This document shows, piece after piece, positions 25,530-34,779 of a stretch of 53,963 nucleotides of DNA. The translations under genes and the position numbers were made by a program. Numbering within the stretch: position 1 is the first letter of the stretch; each line of letters begins with the position of its first letter. Origin of the DNA: Methanobacterium sp. (GTDB lineage Archaea; Methanobacteriota; Methanobacteria; Methanobacteriales; Methanobacteriaceae); the NCBI GenBank assembly GCA_015661405.1, contig JACWMK010000020.1:1-53963 (forward strand), written 5' to 3'. The notes under the pieces were generated by a model. It was not told the origin of the DNA, ran no database searches, and saw only the letters and a list, made by a program, of their open reading frames with translations.

Positions 25530-26801
25530 TTAAATATCCCTAACTAATCTTAAAGCACAGAATTCCCCACACATAGTACACATATCCTCATCATGAGTTG
25601 CTTTCCTTTCCCTATACTTGCAAGGCTTAACATGATCAAAAGCCAGTTCAAACTGCTGTCTCCAATCGAAACTTCTACGAGCATTAGCCATTTTAATTTC
25701 ATTATCCCAAGCATTAATAACGCCCTTCGACACATCACCCGCCTGAGCAGCTATTTTAGATGCAATAACTCCCTCCTTCACATCATCCACGTTAGGTATA
25801 GAGAGATGCTCAGCAGGTGTAACGTAACATAAATAATCAGCACCCGCAGCAGCAGCTATAGCCCCCCCAATAGCAGAAGTTATATGATCATAACCTGGTG
25901 CTAAATCTGTCACTAATGGACCCAGAACATAGAAAGGAGCTTGCTTACATATAGTCTTCTGCATTTGAATATTAGATTCAATCTGATTTAAGGGTACATG
26001 TCCTGGACCCTCCACCATTACTTGAACTCCTTTTTCACGAGCTCTTTCTACAAGACCTCCCAAAATTATTAATTCTCCTATTTGAGGGATATCCGAAGCA
26101 TCATGAAGACATCCCGGTCTTAAACCATCCCCTAAACTTAAAGTCACATCATACTCATGCGCTATTTCTAGAAGATAATCATAATTTTTATAAAGAGGAT
26201 TTTCCTCATCGTTCTGGAGTATCCAAGCCGCCAAGAAAGCTCCACCACGACTTACAACGCCCATGATTCTGTTAGAATTTTTAAGTTTCTCCACAGTGTC
26301 TTTGGTAATGCCACAATGGACTGTGATGAAATCAACACCCTCCTCAGCCTGGTTAATTATTGCTTGGAACATGTCATCTTCATCCATATGTACAACTGCA
26401 CCCCGAGATTCGGATGATTTTACCGCAGCCTCATAGATAGGTACAGTACCTATGGGAATTTTCACCGCTTTCATTATGGCTTTTCGGACTTCTTTAAAAT
26501 TAGGGCCTGTTGAGAGATCCATCAAAGTGTCTGAACCAAATTCAACTGCAGTTAGAGCTTTTTCCACTTCCCATTCAATATTTTCCAGTTCAGAGGAAGA
26601 ACCAACATTAGCATTTATCTTAGTCTTCAACCCTTTACCTATTCCTAAGGGAATGCTATCACTGCTAACATTTTTAGGAATAACTATCTGTCCCTTTGCA
26701 ACTCTTCTCAGCAGTTTAATGATTTCAATGCCTTCTATTTCCGATACATATTTTATTTCATCGGTAATTTGGCCTTTTTTAGCCTGTTCAAGTTGCGTCA
26801 A
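25530..26801 (-). CDS. thiC: Phosphomethylpyrimidine synthase ThiC
   Basis: 423 residues, normal for archaeal ThiC. This radical SAM enzyme converts aminoimidazole ribotide to the pyrimidine of thiamine. The non-classical Fe-S motif is at the C-terminus (DEDMCTMCGEFCALRL). Central motifs seen: DLSTGPNFKEVRKAIM, PIGTVPIYEA, EGVDFITVHCGIT, MEGPGHVPLNQI, and YDHITSAIGGAIAAAAGADY. The 194-bp leader is AT-rich; I found no TPP riboswitch there. Confidence 0.95.
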   Translation of the reverse strand: MTQLEQAKKGQITDEIKYVSEIEGIEIIKLLRRVAKGQIVIPKNVSSDSIPLGIGKGLKTKINANVGSSSELENIEWEVEKALTAVEFGSDTLMDLSTGPNFKEVRKAIMKAVKIPIGTVPIYEAAVKSSESRGAVVHMDEDDMFQAIINQAEEGVDFITVHCGITKDTVEKLKNSNRIMGVVSRGGAFLAAWILQNDEENPLYKNYDYLLEIAHEYDVTLSLGDGLRPGCLHDASDIPQIGELIILGGLVERAREKGVQVMVEGPGHVPLNQIESNIQMQKTICKQAPFYVLGPLVTDLAPGYDHITSAIGGAIAAAAGADYLCYVTPAEHLSIPNVDDVKEGVIASKIAAQAGDVSKGVINAWDNEIKMANARRSFDWRQQFELAFDHVKPCKYRERKATHDEDMCTMCGEFCALRLVRDI

Positions 26802-26995
26802 TTTCTTTATACCTCGTTAAAATAGATTAAATAAATATTAAATTGAATTTTTTATAAAAAATTTAATTAAATGAGATTACTATTAAAGTTTAAAATTTTA
26901 ATTTAAAAAATATTTGTATTTGAAATTATTTTTTTATCAATAAAAAATAAAAATATGTTTTTTTTTATAAAATTGTCAAATTTTTTAATATGAAT

Positions 26996-27385
26996 TTACT
27001 CATTAAACAGAACTTTTTTAAGTTCCCCCAAGTTTAATATTAGAAACGACTCAGCCTTCGAATTCGCTAATATTCTAAACTGTTTATAATTCGTTTTCAA
27101 ATAAACTTTATCCAATAACAATTGAAGCTCGGGGATAGGGATTTCTAAGATTTTACTTATTTTTAAACGGTCTTCATTAGTCAATTGACATTTATAATCT
27201 TCTATTTTACTTTCAAATGATTTTACTGCATTCATATTCCTATTAACTGCTATCTTTAATGCAAATGGGGGAACTTTCTCAAATATACTTAATAATCCCC
27301 TAATATCATCCTCATTAATTTCTAATTCTAATGATTCATTCAAAGATTCTTCTAAATTAGATTCTTTTTCGTTACTACCTTGCAT
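26996..27385 (-). CDS. Hypothetical helical protein
   Basis: 129 residues, highly charged, predicted all-helical (IRGLLSIFEKVPPFALKIAVNR, NEDRLKISKILEIPIPELQLL). A Glu/Ser-rich N-terminus (about 1-25) looks disordered. It lacks cysteines except one and has no membrane segment. Conserved-looking proteins of this sort occur in Methanobacteriales, but I know of no function. It lies between acs and thiC, on the same strand, with gaps of 80 and 195 bp. Confidence 0.6.
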   Translation of the reverse strand: MQGSNEKESNLEESLNESLELEINEDDIRGLLSIFEKVPPFALKIAVNRNMNAVKSFESKIEDYKCQLTNEDRLKISKILEIPIPELQLLLDKVYLKTNYKQFRILANSKAESFLILNLGELKKVLFNE

Positions 27386-27467
27386 ATTAATTCACTTGTA
27401 TAAAAATCTAATAATATAATACATTCTAAGTAAATTTATATTTTTTTTTTACTCTATATTATTCTTA

Positions 27468-29426
27468 TTATATTACTAAATCTTTATCTAATTCATCAAC
27501 TGCTTCAGGATTAGCTAATGTACTTATATCTCCAACAGGCTCCCCTTTAACTTTAGCCTTAATCACCCTACGCATTATCTTACCAGAACTTGTTTTTGGA
27601 AGATCTGAAACTAATATTATATCAGCCGGGCTAGCAATAGGGCCAATTTCATTTCTGACGTGATTCCTTAAAATATTTTTAAAATCAGAATTTCTTTTTA
27701 GTCCATGCTTCAAAATTACAAAAGCATAAATAACTTCACCTTTAATAGGATCAGCTTTACCAACTACAGCAGCTTCAGCTACATCATGATGGCTTACTAA
27801 AGCAGATTCAACTTCAGCACTACTAATTCTATGCCCAGCAACGCTCATGACATCATCCTCCCTTCCCTGAATCCAGAAGTACCCATTTTCATCCTGACGA
27901 GCTACATCCCCACTTAAATAAATATTAGGGAAAGTAGACCAATAAGTCTTCATAAACCGATCCGGGTTATTATATAAAGTTCGGAACATGGCAGGCCAAG
28001 GAGACTTTATAACTAAATGTCCACCATCACCAATAATACTCTCACCATCATCATCAACCACATCCACTTTTATTGAAGGAAATGGTTTAAATACAGAACC
28101 AGGTTTCAAATCTGAGATGGGTAACGGAGTAATAATATGCATACCCGTTTCAGTCTGCCACCACGTATCCATGATAGGACATTTATCCCCACCTATATAC
28201 TTATGATACCATACCCATGCTTCAGGATTAATAGGTTCACCCACACTTCCCAAAAGCCTTAAAGAAGTTAAATCATATTTCTGAGGCCATTCCTCACCAT
28301 ACTTCATGAACATTCTAATAGTAGTAGGTGCAGTATAGAAGATGGTGGCCTTATAATCCTCTAACATTCTCCATAATCTCCCTGGATCTGGATATTCCGG
28401 TGCACCTTCATACATAATGGATGTAACACCAAAAAGTAATGGCGCGTATACTATATAACTATGTCCAGTTATCCAGCCAATATCCGCAGCACACCACCAT
28501 ATATCCTCATCCTTCATATCAAATACAAATTTAAGTGTAGCATAAACTCCCACCATATATCCGCCATGAACATGCACTACGCCTTTAGGTTTTCCCGTAG
28601 TGCCAGAAGTGTAAAGAATAAAAAGCGGATCTTCAGAATCCATAGGCACTGTTTCACATTCAGAATCCATTCGATCCCTTATTTCATGCCACCAAATATC
28701 CCTACCATCCTCCAAAGTAACTTCTACCCCAACATGTTTCACAATTAACAAATTCGTTATAGATGGAGTATCCTTTAATATTTCATCAACTTTATCCTTT
28801 AGATGTATGAATTTACCTCTTCGATTAAAACCATCAACAGTTATAGCAATCTTTGAACCAGCATCATTTATTCGATCTGCAAAAGCCTTCGCTGAAAAAC
28901 CGGAGAAGACAACTGAATGAATTGCACCAATTTTAGCACAAGCCAACATGGCTATAGGTAATTCCAATATCATAGGAAGATAAATACTTACTCTATCCCC
29001 CTTCTCCACACCTAAACTTTTTAATGCATTAGCGAAACGGTTAACCTCCCTGTAAAGATCCTGATAACTTAATTTTTTTACTTCACCATTCTCTCCTTCC
29101 CATATAAAGGCAATTTTATCCTTATACGGACCTTCAATATGCCTATCTAAGGCATTATGCACGATATTAGTTTTACCATCTAAAAACCATTCCACATTAG
29201 GTGGATCCCATTTTAAAACTTCTTTATAAGGTTTAAACCAATCCAATTCCTCTGCAATCTCATTCCAAAACCATTGCGGGTTCTCTAAAGCCTTTTCCTG
29301 TAATTCATCATAATCTTTAAGGTTATGGATATCCATCCATTTTTTAATATTACTTCCTTCAACTATTTCCTTGGAAGGATTGAAAACTCTTTTTTCTTTA
29401 AGTAAAGACTCTAAATCATTGGACAT
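27468..29426 (-). CDS. acs: Acetyl-CoA synthetase (AMP-forming)
   Basis: 652 residues, full length. Activates acetate to acetyl-CoA using ATP, via acetyl-AMP. P-loop-like motif YTSGTTGKPKGVVHVHGG (about 270-288), acetyl-binding region DTWWQTETGMHI, hinge LSGDVARQDENGYFWIQGRE, and C-terminal catalytic Lys in PKTSSGKIMRRV (about 615), the site that acetylation inactivates in other Acs proteins. The next genes upstream on the same strand encode a 2-oxoacid:ferredoxin oxidoreductase, so the trio could link acetate assimilation to 2-oxoacid synthesis. Confidence 0.95.
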   Translation of the reverse strand: MSNDLESLLKEKRVFNPSKEIVEGSNIKKWMDIHNLKDYDELQEKALENPQWFWNEIAEELDWFKPYKEVLKWDPPNVEWFLDGKTNIVHNALDRHIEGPYKDKIAFIWEGENGEVKKLSYQDLYREVNRFANALKSLGVEKGDRVSIYLPMILELPIAMLACAKIGAIHSVVFSGFSAKAFADRINDAGSKIAITVDGFNRRGKFIHLKDKVDEILKDTPSITNLLIVKHVGVEVTLEDGRDIWWHEIRDRMDSECETVPMDSEDPLFILYTSGTTGKPKGVVHVHGGYMVGVYATLKFVFDMKDEDIWWCAADIGWITGHSYIVYAPLLFGVTSIMYEGAPEYPDPGRLWRMLEDYKATIFYTAPTTIRMFMKYGEEWPQKYDLTSLRLLGSVGEPINPEAWVWYHKYIGGDKCPIMDTWWQTETGMHIITPLPISDLKPGSVFKPFPSIKVDVVDDDGESIIGDGGHLVIKSPWPAMFRTLYNNPDRFMKTYWSTFPNIYLSGDVARQDENGYFWIQGREDDVMSVAGHRISSAEVESALVSHHDVAEAAVVGKADPIKGEVIYAFVILKHGLKRNSDFKNILRNHVRNEIGPIASPADIILVSDLPKTSSGKIMRRVIKAKVKGEPVGDISTLANPEAVDELDKDLVI

Positions 29427-29571
29427 GCGTCATCTTCTCCATTATTAAATCGGAATTTTTCCTTTTTAGAAAAATTTTATGGGAAATTCTAAAAATATTA
29501 AATAAATAAATTTTTAGACATCACCATTTTTTTTAAAATTAAATTATCTTTTATAAATCCTTTAAATCAAT

Positions 29572-30438
29572 TTAAATACTTCTTTTCGAATTAATTAAAG
29601 TTTCCAATTTATTAAGATCAACTTTTCTCTTATAAACTGGGGATTTATTCTTATTATAAACAGCTAAATTTTCTTCGAATGTTTTCTTATCATTATTCAC
29701 GTAAAATATTCCCAAGGGATACTTATCGGTTTCCATAGCTCTTTGGAATGCTTCACCGATATTAGAAGGATCATGAGTATCCTCTAAGTAATAAGTATTT
29801 TCCCGGAACCATTCAAAGGTATTTACCTTGTTAAATGTTACACAAGGTTGGAATATATCAACCAATGCATATCCTTTATGCTTTATTGCTTTTTTAAGAA
29901 TTTCCTTGGTTTGATCCATATCTCCACTAAATGCTCTAGCTACAAATGAAGCTTTAAGAGCTATAGCCACAGATAATGGATTAAATGGCTCCAGAAATAC
30001 TCCTTCCACTTGTAAATTACTTTTAAAATTAGCCCTAGTAGTAGGAGATGCCTGACCCTTAGTTAAACCATAAACCATGTTATTATGAACTATATTAGTT
30101 ATATTCGGATTTCTACGTATAGTATGTATGAAATGATTACCCCCTTCACCATACATGCAACCATCCCCACTTACATCAATAACTGTAAGCTCCGGATTAA
30201 CAGCTTTTATACCCGTAGCAGGAGGAAGTGATCTACCGTGAAGACCATTAAATACATTAGATTTAACATAATGAGGAAGTTTACCTGCCTGACCAATACC
30301 ACTAACCAATACCAGATCTTCAGGATTTATTTCAAGTTCAGCTAAAACTTTTTTCACCGTTGAAAGTATTGAAAAGTTTCCACAACCAGGACACCATGCC
30401 ACATCCGCATTCTCCATATCAAAAATTTTAGGATCCAT
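29572..30438 (-). CDS. 2-oxoacid:ferredoxin oxidoreductase, beta (TPP-binding) subunit
   Basis: 288 residues. Cys-rich cluster site CPGCGNFSIL, TPP motif GDGCMYGEGGNHFIHTIRRN ... IVHNN (about 95-128), and the KGQASPTT loop. This subunit binds thiamine diphosphate and one Fe-S cluster and forms 2-oxoacids reductively from acyl-CoA and CO2 in methanogens (or the reverse). It follows the fused gamma-alpha gene by 3 bp. Sequence fits the two-subunit 2-oxoacid (2-oxoglutarate or pyruvate/ketoacid) type; the acid cannot be named. A delta ferredoxin subunit is absent here. Confidence 0.9.
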   Translation of the reverse strand: MDPKIFDMENADVAWCPGCGNFSILSTVKKVLAELEINPEDLVLVSGIGQAGKLPHYVKSNVFNGLHGRSLPPATGIKAVNPELTVIDVSGDGCMYGEGGNHFIHTIRRNPNITNIVHNNMVYGLTKGQASPTTRANFKSNLQVEGVFLEPFNPLSVAIALKASFVARAFSGDMDQTKEILKKAIKHKGYALVDIFQPCVTFNKVNTFEWFRENTYYLEDTHDPSNIGEAFQRAMETDKYPLGIFYVNNDKKTFEENLAVYNKNKSPVYKRKVDLNKLETLINSKRSI

Positions 30439-30441
30439 TTT

Positions 30442-32163
30442 TTATAAACCCTCCAAGAATTTTTTTAGGTTATTAGTAACTTCTTCCACCGAAAACGGCA
30501 TTCCATCATATTTTAAAACCGTCTCATCTATATCAAATCCTAATTCAAGTTTAATCAGATTTCCAAATTGAGAATTAATATTATTTTCAAAGATAATGGT
30601 TTTAAGGGCTTTTTTAAGATATTTCCCCGTGTCAGATGATAACGGATAAACTTGTTTAAAATGTAAAAATGCAATTTTATCAGAATCTAGTTCATTCACT
30701 ACTTCCTTTATAGTACCATAAGTTGAACCCCAACCCAATACCAAAATCTCGTAATCCTCATTACCAACTAACTCAGGGGGAATTACCTCTTCTCGGATTT
30801 TCTCCATTTTTTTAGTGAAACGTTTCTCAACCATTTTAGCTCTTAGATCTAAATCTTCGGTTATATGACCCTCCTCATCATGTTCATCTGAATCAACCAC
30901 AACGACCCCTACTCCAAATCCCGGTATTCCACGTGGGGAAACACCATCAGGAGTGAGTTGATATCTTTTATAATTTTCATCTGTCTTTACAATATGATTT
31001 TCAATTTTCAAGTCACTTAAATCAAGGGAAGGGATATTATAATAACATTCAGCAAAATATTGATCTGAAAGTATGAATACTGGGATTTGATATTTATCTG
31101 CTAAATTAAAGGCTATTTGTGACAGTTTAAATGCATCCTCGAAGTTACCCGGTGCAAATATGATCCTCGCAAACTCTCCCGGACCAGAATATAATGTTAA
31201 ATTAAGATCTTCCTGTGAAGTCCGGGTGGGAAGTCCTACTGCAGGTCCGGGTCTTTGACCTACATATATCACTACTGGAGTTTCAATCATCCCCGAAAGG
31301 CCTACTGCTTCTTCCATAAGTGCAAATCCACTTCCAGATGTAGCAATCATGGACCTAGCACCAGCGTAGAATGCACCGATAGACATGTTAAGAGCTGCTA
31401 TTTCATCTTCAGCTTGTTCAAAGATTAAATCGAATTCAACTCCATTTTGGGCCATAAACATTTGCAGAGGTGTGGATGGAGTCATAGGATATGATGACAT
31501 GAAGTTACAACCTCCTGCGAGACATCCTAATCCTACAGCCTCAGTTCCACTTAATAATAATTCATACTTAATTTGTGGATCTTTAGTTAATTGAATTTTG
31601 ATTTTTCCAGATTTAACAAGTTGTTCTCCGATTTCATGACCTTTTTTACCAGCTTCTAAATCTTTTTCTACAATTTTTTCTCCTTTACGGGAGAACATTC
31701 TCGTAATAATTTCGTTAAATATCTCTGATGATATATTTAAAACCCGTGAAATCACTCCTGCTACAATAACATTGGAAAAGATAGGTCCACCCAATTCTTC
31801 TGCACTTTTAAAAAGTGGGATGGTAATAGTATCATATTCGGTAACTGATTTCAAATTCTTTTCATCACCAAGTATAAGAGTTTCAGAGGTTATTCTTTGA
31901 TTTAAATGGTCAATTGCACCGTCACTTAAAGCTAACAAAATATCAATGCGTTCAACGTAAGAATTAAGTCTTTGTGATGATATACGTATTTCTGTAGAGT
32001 TTTCACCCCCTCTTACTCGTGACATATATTCTTTTGATGAGAAAACATGATAACCACCCATTTTAATAGCCTGCACGAGAATTGATTCCACAGTTTGAAT
32101 ACCTTGACCAGCCTCTCCACAGATTACTATCGAAACATCTTCCTTAGATGAATCATCTGACAT
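30442..32163 (-). CDS. 2-oxoacid:ferredoxin oxidoreductase, fused gamma-alpha subunit
   Basis: 573 residues. Residues about 8-180 are the gamma domain (VICGEAGQGIQTVESILVQA, SRVRGGENSTEIRI). Residues about 195-573 are the alpha domain (GLGCLAGGCNFMSSYPMTPS, MIATSGSGFALMEEAVGLSG, GQRPGPAVGLPTRTSQEDL) with a C-terminal domain II (ILVLGWGSTYGTIKEVV). Fused gamma-alpha is typical of the two-subunit archaeal 2-oxoacid:ferredoxin oxidoreductases. It lies first in an operon with the beta subunit, and acs follows. Confidence 0.9.
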   Translation of the reverse strand: MSDDSSKEDVSIVICGEAGQGIQTVESILVQAIKMGGYHVFSSKEYMSRVRGGENSTEIRISSQRLNSYVERIDILLALSDGAIDHLNQRITSETLILGDEKNLKSVTEYDTITIPLFKSAEELGGPIFSNVIVAGVISRVLNISSEIFNEIITRMFSRKGEKIVEKDLEAGKKGHEIGEQLVKSGKIKIQLTKDPQIKYELLLSGTEAVGLGCLAGGCNFMSSYPMTPSTPLQMFMAQNGVEFDLIFEQAEDEIAALNMSIGAFYAGARSMIATSGSGFALMEEAVGLSGMIETPVVIYVGQRPGPAVGLPTRTSQEDLNLTLYSGPGEFARIIFAPGNFEDAFKLSQIAFNLADKYQIPVFILSDQYFAECYYNIPSLDLSDLKIENHIVKTDENYKRYQLTPDGVSPRGIPGFGVGVVVVDSDEHDEEGHITEDLDLRAKMVEKRFTKKMEKIREEVIPPELVGNEDYEILVLGWGSTYGTIKEVVNELDSDKIAFLHFKQVYPLSSDTGKYLKKALKTIIFENNINSQFGNLIKLELGFDIDETVLKYDGMPFSVEEVTNNLKKFLEGL

Positions 32164-32255
32164 ATTTTTAAGACCTCCCCATTTAACATAAACAAGTTTT
32201 TAGAAAATTTTGTGATCCGATAACTTAGTTTCTTTGCAGTTTAATTATATGGTCA

Positions 32256-32303
32256 TAATTTTACTTAGATTTTTGGGGTGATACTCCTAAAAAACTCAGA
32301 AAA
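32256..32303 (+). repeat. Repeat relic, copy 1 (3' end only)
   Basis: TTTTACTTAGATTTTTGGGG, TGATACTCCTAAAAAACTC: matches the 3' end of the frame at 33787-34011 (LLKFWGDTPKKLR). It marks the left edge of a duplicated block that also includes the small membrane gene and the histone that follow. Confidence 0.55.
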
Positions 32304-32332
32304 TTACCATAAAAAATTAAGAATAAGTAATA

Positions 32333-32653
32333 CTATATATTATATATAATTATCCAAATTGAAACCGCAGTTATAGCCATAATTATTTCAGCAGGTTGAG
32401 TTGTAGCCTGTGCGATTGTAAATGTTTCTATTGGTTTATTTTCATTCTGATGGGTTACTGGTGTAACTGGCTTATTTTCAGATATAGTTGTCGATGGTTG
32501 AGCTGCTGCTAATTGCTTTAATCCAGCTATAATGTTATATCCTGGAATCAGGTGTCCCCAACTTTCTATGTAATTTCTAGCAGCGGGCTTGTCATTTGCA
32601 TTCACATAATAGGTTACAACTTCCTCAAGTTGTGCTTGAGTTATATCAGTCAT
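32333..32653 (-). CDS. Small tail-anchored protein, divergent to histone 1
   Basis: 106 residues. N-terminal helical domain (TDITQAQLEEVVTYYVN, KPAARNYIESWGHLIPGYN, IIAGLKQLAAAQ), a Pro/Thr/Asn-rich linker (about 53-80), and a C-terminal hydrophobic helix (PAEIIMAITAVSIWIIIYNI, about 87-106) that could anchor it in the membrane. RBS GGAGG lies 10 bp before ATG 32653. It diverges from histone 1 and shares its upstream region. A second copy is at 34082. I do not recognise the family. Confidence 0.65.
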   Translation of the reverse strand: MTDITQAQLEEVVTYYVNANDKPAARNYIESWGHLIPGYNIIAGLKQLAAAQPSTTISENKPVTPVTHQNENKPIETFTIAQATTQPAEIIMAITAVSIWIIIYNI

Positions 32654-32850
32654 TGCGATTCTTTACCTCCTAAAAAATTAGTTTTTAAATATAAAAAATT
32701 TAAGAAATTACTAATTACGAGATTACAAAAATAAAAAATTGGTAAAATAGAATTTTAAGGATCAATCTAAGGTTAAAGTAAGAAAAAACAGTTTAAAATT
32801 CGGTATATTTAAATATAGTCATACATAAAATTATGATTAGGTGATAAAAT

Positions 32851-33051
32851 ATGGCTGAACTACCATTAGCTCCATTAAAAAGAATAATAAAAAATGCAGG
32901 TGGACAAAGAGTTAGTCCTGAAGCAGAACAAGTTCTAGCAAAAATTTTAGAAGATTTGGCTGAAGAAATCTCTGAAAACGCAGTTAAATGTGCAAAACAT
33001 GCTGGAAGAGTAACAATACAAGCATCAGACATAGAAATGAGCTGTAAATAA
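32851..33051 (+). CDS. Archaeal histone (HMf type), paralogue 1
   Basis: 66 residues, the canonical length: a single histone fold, ELPLAPLKRIIKNAGGQRVS, then a long central helix and KHAGRVTIQASDIEMSC. The RV(T)I pairing loop and the KRIIKNAG start are diagnostic. It wraps DNA as homo- or heteromers. A strong TATA region (GGTATATTTAAATATA) and RBS AGGTGAT precede the ATG, and poly-T tracts follow the stop. Two cysteines (near 50 and 65) are absent from the second histone. It differs from that copy at many positions although their promoters are almost identical. Confidence 0.95.
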   Translation: MAELPLAPLKRIIKNAGGQRVSPEAEQVLAKILEDLAEEISENAVKCAKHAGRVTIQASDIEMSCK

Positions 33052-33298
33052 CTTTAAAATATTTTTCTTTCTAATTTCTATTTTTTTTATACTAGAATAG
33101 TTGTAATATTACAATGATGAATTTGAACAATATTTTCAACTTTGTCTTTGCATTGTTTAATGAAGTTCATTTAGAAAGTGTTATTAGTTGATTGAGTACA
33201 GTTTCATTCTAAACAGGAAGAACAGTTTTAAACTTCAAAGAAATATTATGTTTACAGTTTCTATGTTTATGGAAAAAAAGAAAAAAATAAATAATTAT

Positions 33299-33547
33299 TT
33301 ATTTTGCTTGTGATTCGGCGGATCCATTTTCGCAATGTTTTTCGCTAGAAAAATTGAATTCTGACGAAATTGAACATTCTTGGCAATTACAAGTTTCAAT
33401 ATTTTGAACACATGATCCTGCATCTCCTAAAGAACAGAAGACACCTAAAACTTCACCTCTCATACATTCATTGTAAGAGGGACAGGCGTTACAAATACAT
33501 TGAATCATAGTTTTTTCATTTTTTGGTACAGATACCATACATTTCAC
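33299..33547 (-). CDS. DUF2769-type cysteine-rich protein
   Basis: 82 residues with 13 or so cysteines; pattern CICNACPSYNECMRG, FCSLG, then CNCQECSI, as in the methanogen DUF2769 family, probably binding Fe-S or zinc. RBS GGAGGTG lies before the start, which is ATG 33547. A Ser/Glu-rich tail follows. Function not known. It sits between the two halves of the duplicated histone unit and has no copy in the second unit. Confidence 0.8.
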   Translation of the reverse strand: MKCMVSVPKNEKTMIQCICNACPSYNECMRGEVLGVFCSLGDAGSCVQNIETCNCQECSISSEFNFSSEKHCENGSAESQAK

Positions 33548-33607
33548 CTCCTATTAATCAATCCTACAAATTTTAAGACAAAAATTAGTGGATTTATTTA
33601 ACAATGA

Positions 33608-33649
33608 GGTTTACTGTGTTATCCATAATCACTACATATGGTGTAAACC
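33608..33649. promoter_or_regulatory. 12-bp hairpin upstream of the DUF2769 gene
   Basis: GGTTTAC (33608-33614) pairs with GTAAACC (33643-33649), and CCATA (33623-33627) with TATGG (33637-33641). It lies about 60 bp upstream of the start at 33547, which fits an operator. The regulator is unknown. Confidence 0.4.
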
Positions 33650-33786
33650 ACAGTATAATATATGGACTCGTAACCATAAATAACTAATTATTATCCATAT
33701 AATAATTAAAAAAAAGTTTATAATGGACTATAGAAAGGATTAGCATGCTGTGCATACTCATCATAATCTGAATTATCAACAGGATC

Positions 33787-34011
33787 ATGAACAGTGTTTT
33801 ATTAAATGTTCTCTGGTGGAATCCATCAGCCCTTGTAATGGAAATCAATTCTACTAATCAAGAAAAAATAACCTTCAGTGGTAGCATTTCATACATACCT
33901 GTTTCAATCCTCACAGGCCAAATATTACCAGGAACAGTTTTACTTAAATTTTGGGGTGATACTCCTAAAAAATTAAGAACAAGAATTTATTTAAAAATAA
34001 TTAGAAACTAA
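33787..34011 (+). pseudogene. Repeat relic, copy 2 (best preserved), 74-codon frame
   Basis: ATG frame giving NVLWWNPSALVMEINSTNQE, then KITFSGSISYIPVSILTGQI and LPGTVLLKFWGDTPKKLR. Its sequence is beta-like and looks like the C-terminal part of a real protein. Copies: a 3' fragment at 32256 and a damaged copy at 35171. No ribosome binding site is visible. I do not recognise the family. It may be the remnant of a gene that was carried with the histone unit when it was duplicated. Confidence 0.4.
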
Positions 34012-34081
34012 TTCTTTTTTTATTAATAGCTTACGATATTTTTAGTGTTCCATTTATTTTAATTCATTATTTAGTGCCCAT

Positions 34082-34372
34082 TTATACAGATAATACGGAT
34101 AATATAATTATTCTTCTTATCCAAATTGAAACCGCAGTTATAGCCGTAATTATTTCAGCAGGTTGAATTGTAGCCTGTGCGAATGTTACTGTTTCTATTG
34201 GTTTATTTTCATTCTGAGGGGTTACTGGTGTAACTGGATTATTTTCAGAAGTAGTTGTAGTGGGTTGTGTTGCTGCTAATTGCTGTAATCCAGCTATAAT
34301 GTTATATCCTGGAATCCGGGGTCCCCAACTTTCTATGTAATTTCTAGCAGTGGGCTTGTCATTTTCATTCAC
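34082..34372 (-). pseudogene. Second copy of the tail-anchored protein, start lost by a 36-bp deletion
   Basis: Very similar to the protein at 32333 from NENDKPTARNYIESWG onward. Compared with copy 1, 36 bp between the ribosome binding site and codon 13 are missing, taking away the ATG and the first residues. The remaining frame could only restart at GTG 34372, with GGAGG about 26 bp away. The C-terminus also differs (IRRIIILSVLSV in place of IIIYNI). Probably a decaying gene, though expression from GTG cannot be ruled out. Confidence 0.55.
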
Positions 34373-34578
34373 ATAATAGGTTACAACGATTCTTTACCTC
34401 CTAAAAAAAATAGTTTTTAATTAAAAAATTTAAGAAATTACTAATTACAAGATTACAAAAAATTTAAAAAGGTGAAATGGAATTTTAAGATCAATATGAG
34501 GTTAATGTAAGGAAAAACAGTTTAAAATTCGGTATATTTAAATATATCATACATAAAATTATGAGTAGGTGATAAAAT

Positions 34579-34779
34579 ATGTCTGAATTACCAATAGCTC
34601 CTATAGGAAGATTAATAAAAAATGCCGGTGCACAAAGAGTCAGTACTGGTGCAAAAGAAGCTTTAGGAAAAGAATTAGAACAATGGGGTGAAAAAGTCGC
34701 TATTCAAGCAGTTGCACTCGCAAAACATGCAGGAAGAGTAACTGTTCACGCATCCGACATTGAATTAGCCCTTAAATAA
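34579..34779 (+). CDS. Archaeal histone (HMf type), paralogue 2
   Basis: 66 residues: ELPIAPIGRLIKNAGAQRVS, central helix with ALGKELEQWGEKVAIQ, and KHAGRVTVHASDIELAL. It lacks cysteines. TATA box GGTATATTTAAATATA and RBS AGGTGAT are shared with histone 1, and the upstream 130 bp or so is close to identical to that region, but the coding sequences have diverged more (first 20 residues differ at about six sites). T-rich runs after 34790 probably terminate transcription. Confidence 0.95.
   Translation: MSELPIAPIGRLIKNAGAQRVSTGAKEALGKELEQWGEKVAIQAVALAKHAGRVTVHASDIELALK

Noticed and set aside
26802..26995. Possible TPP riboswitch before thiC
   Set aside because: The leader is almost pure A+T and has none of the conserved TPP riboswitch elements.
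33930..34779. Histone unit as an insertion sequence or composite transposon
   Set aside because: No transposase, terminal inverted repeats or target duplications are visible; a simple segmental duplication explains it.
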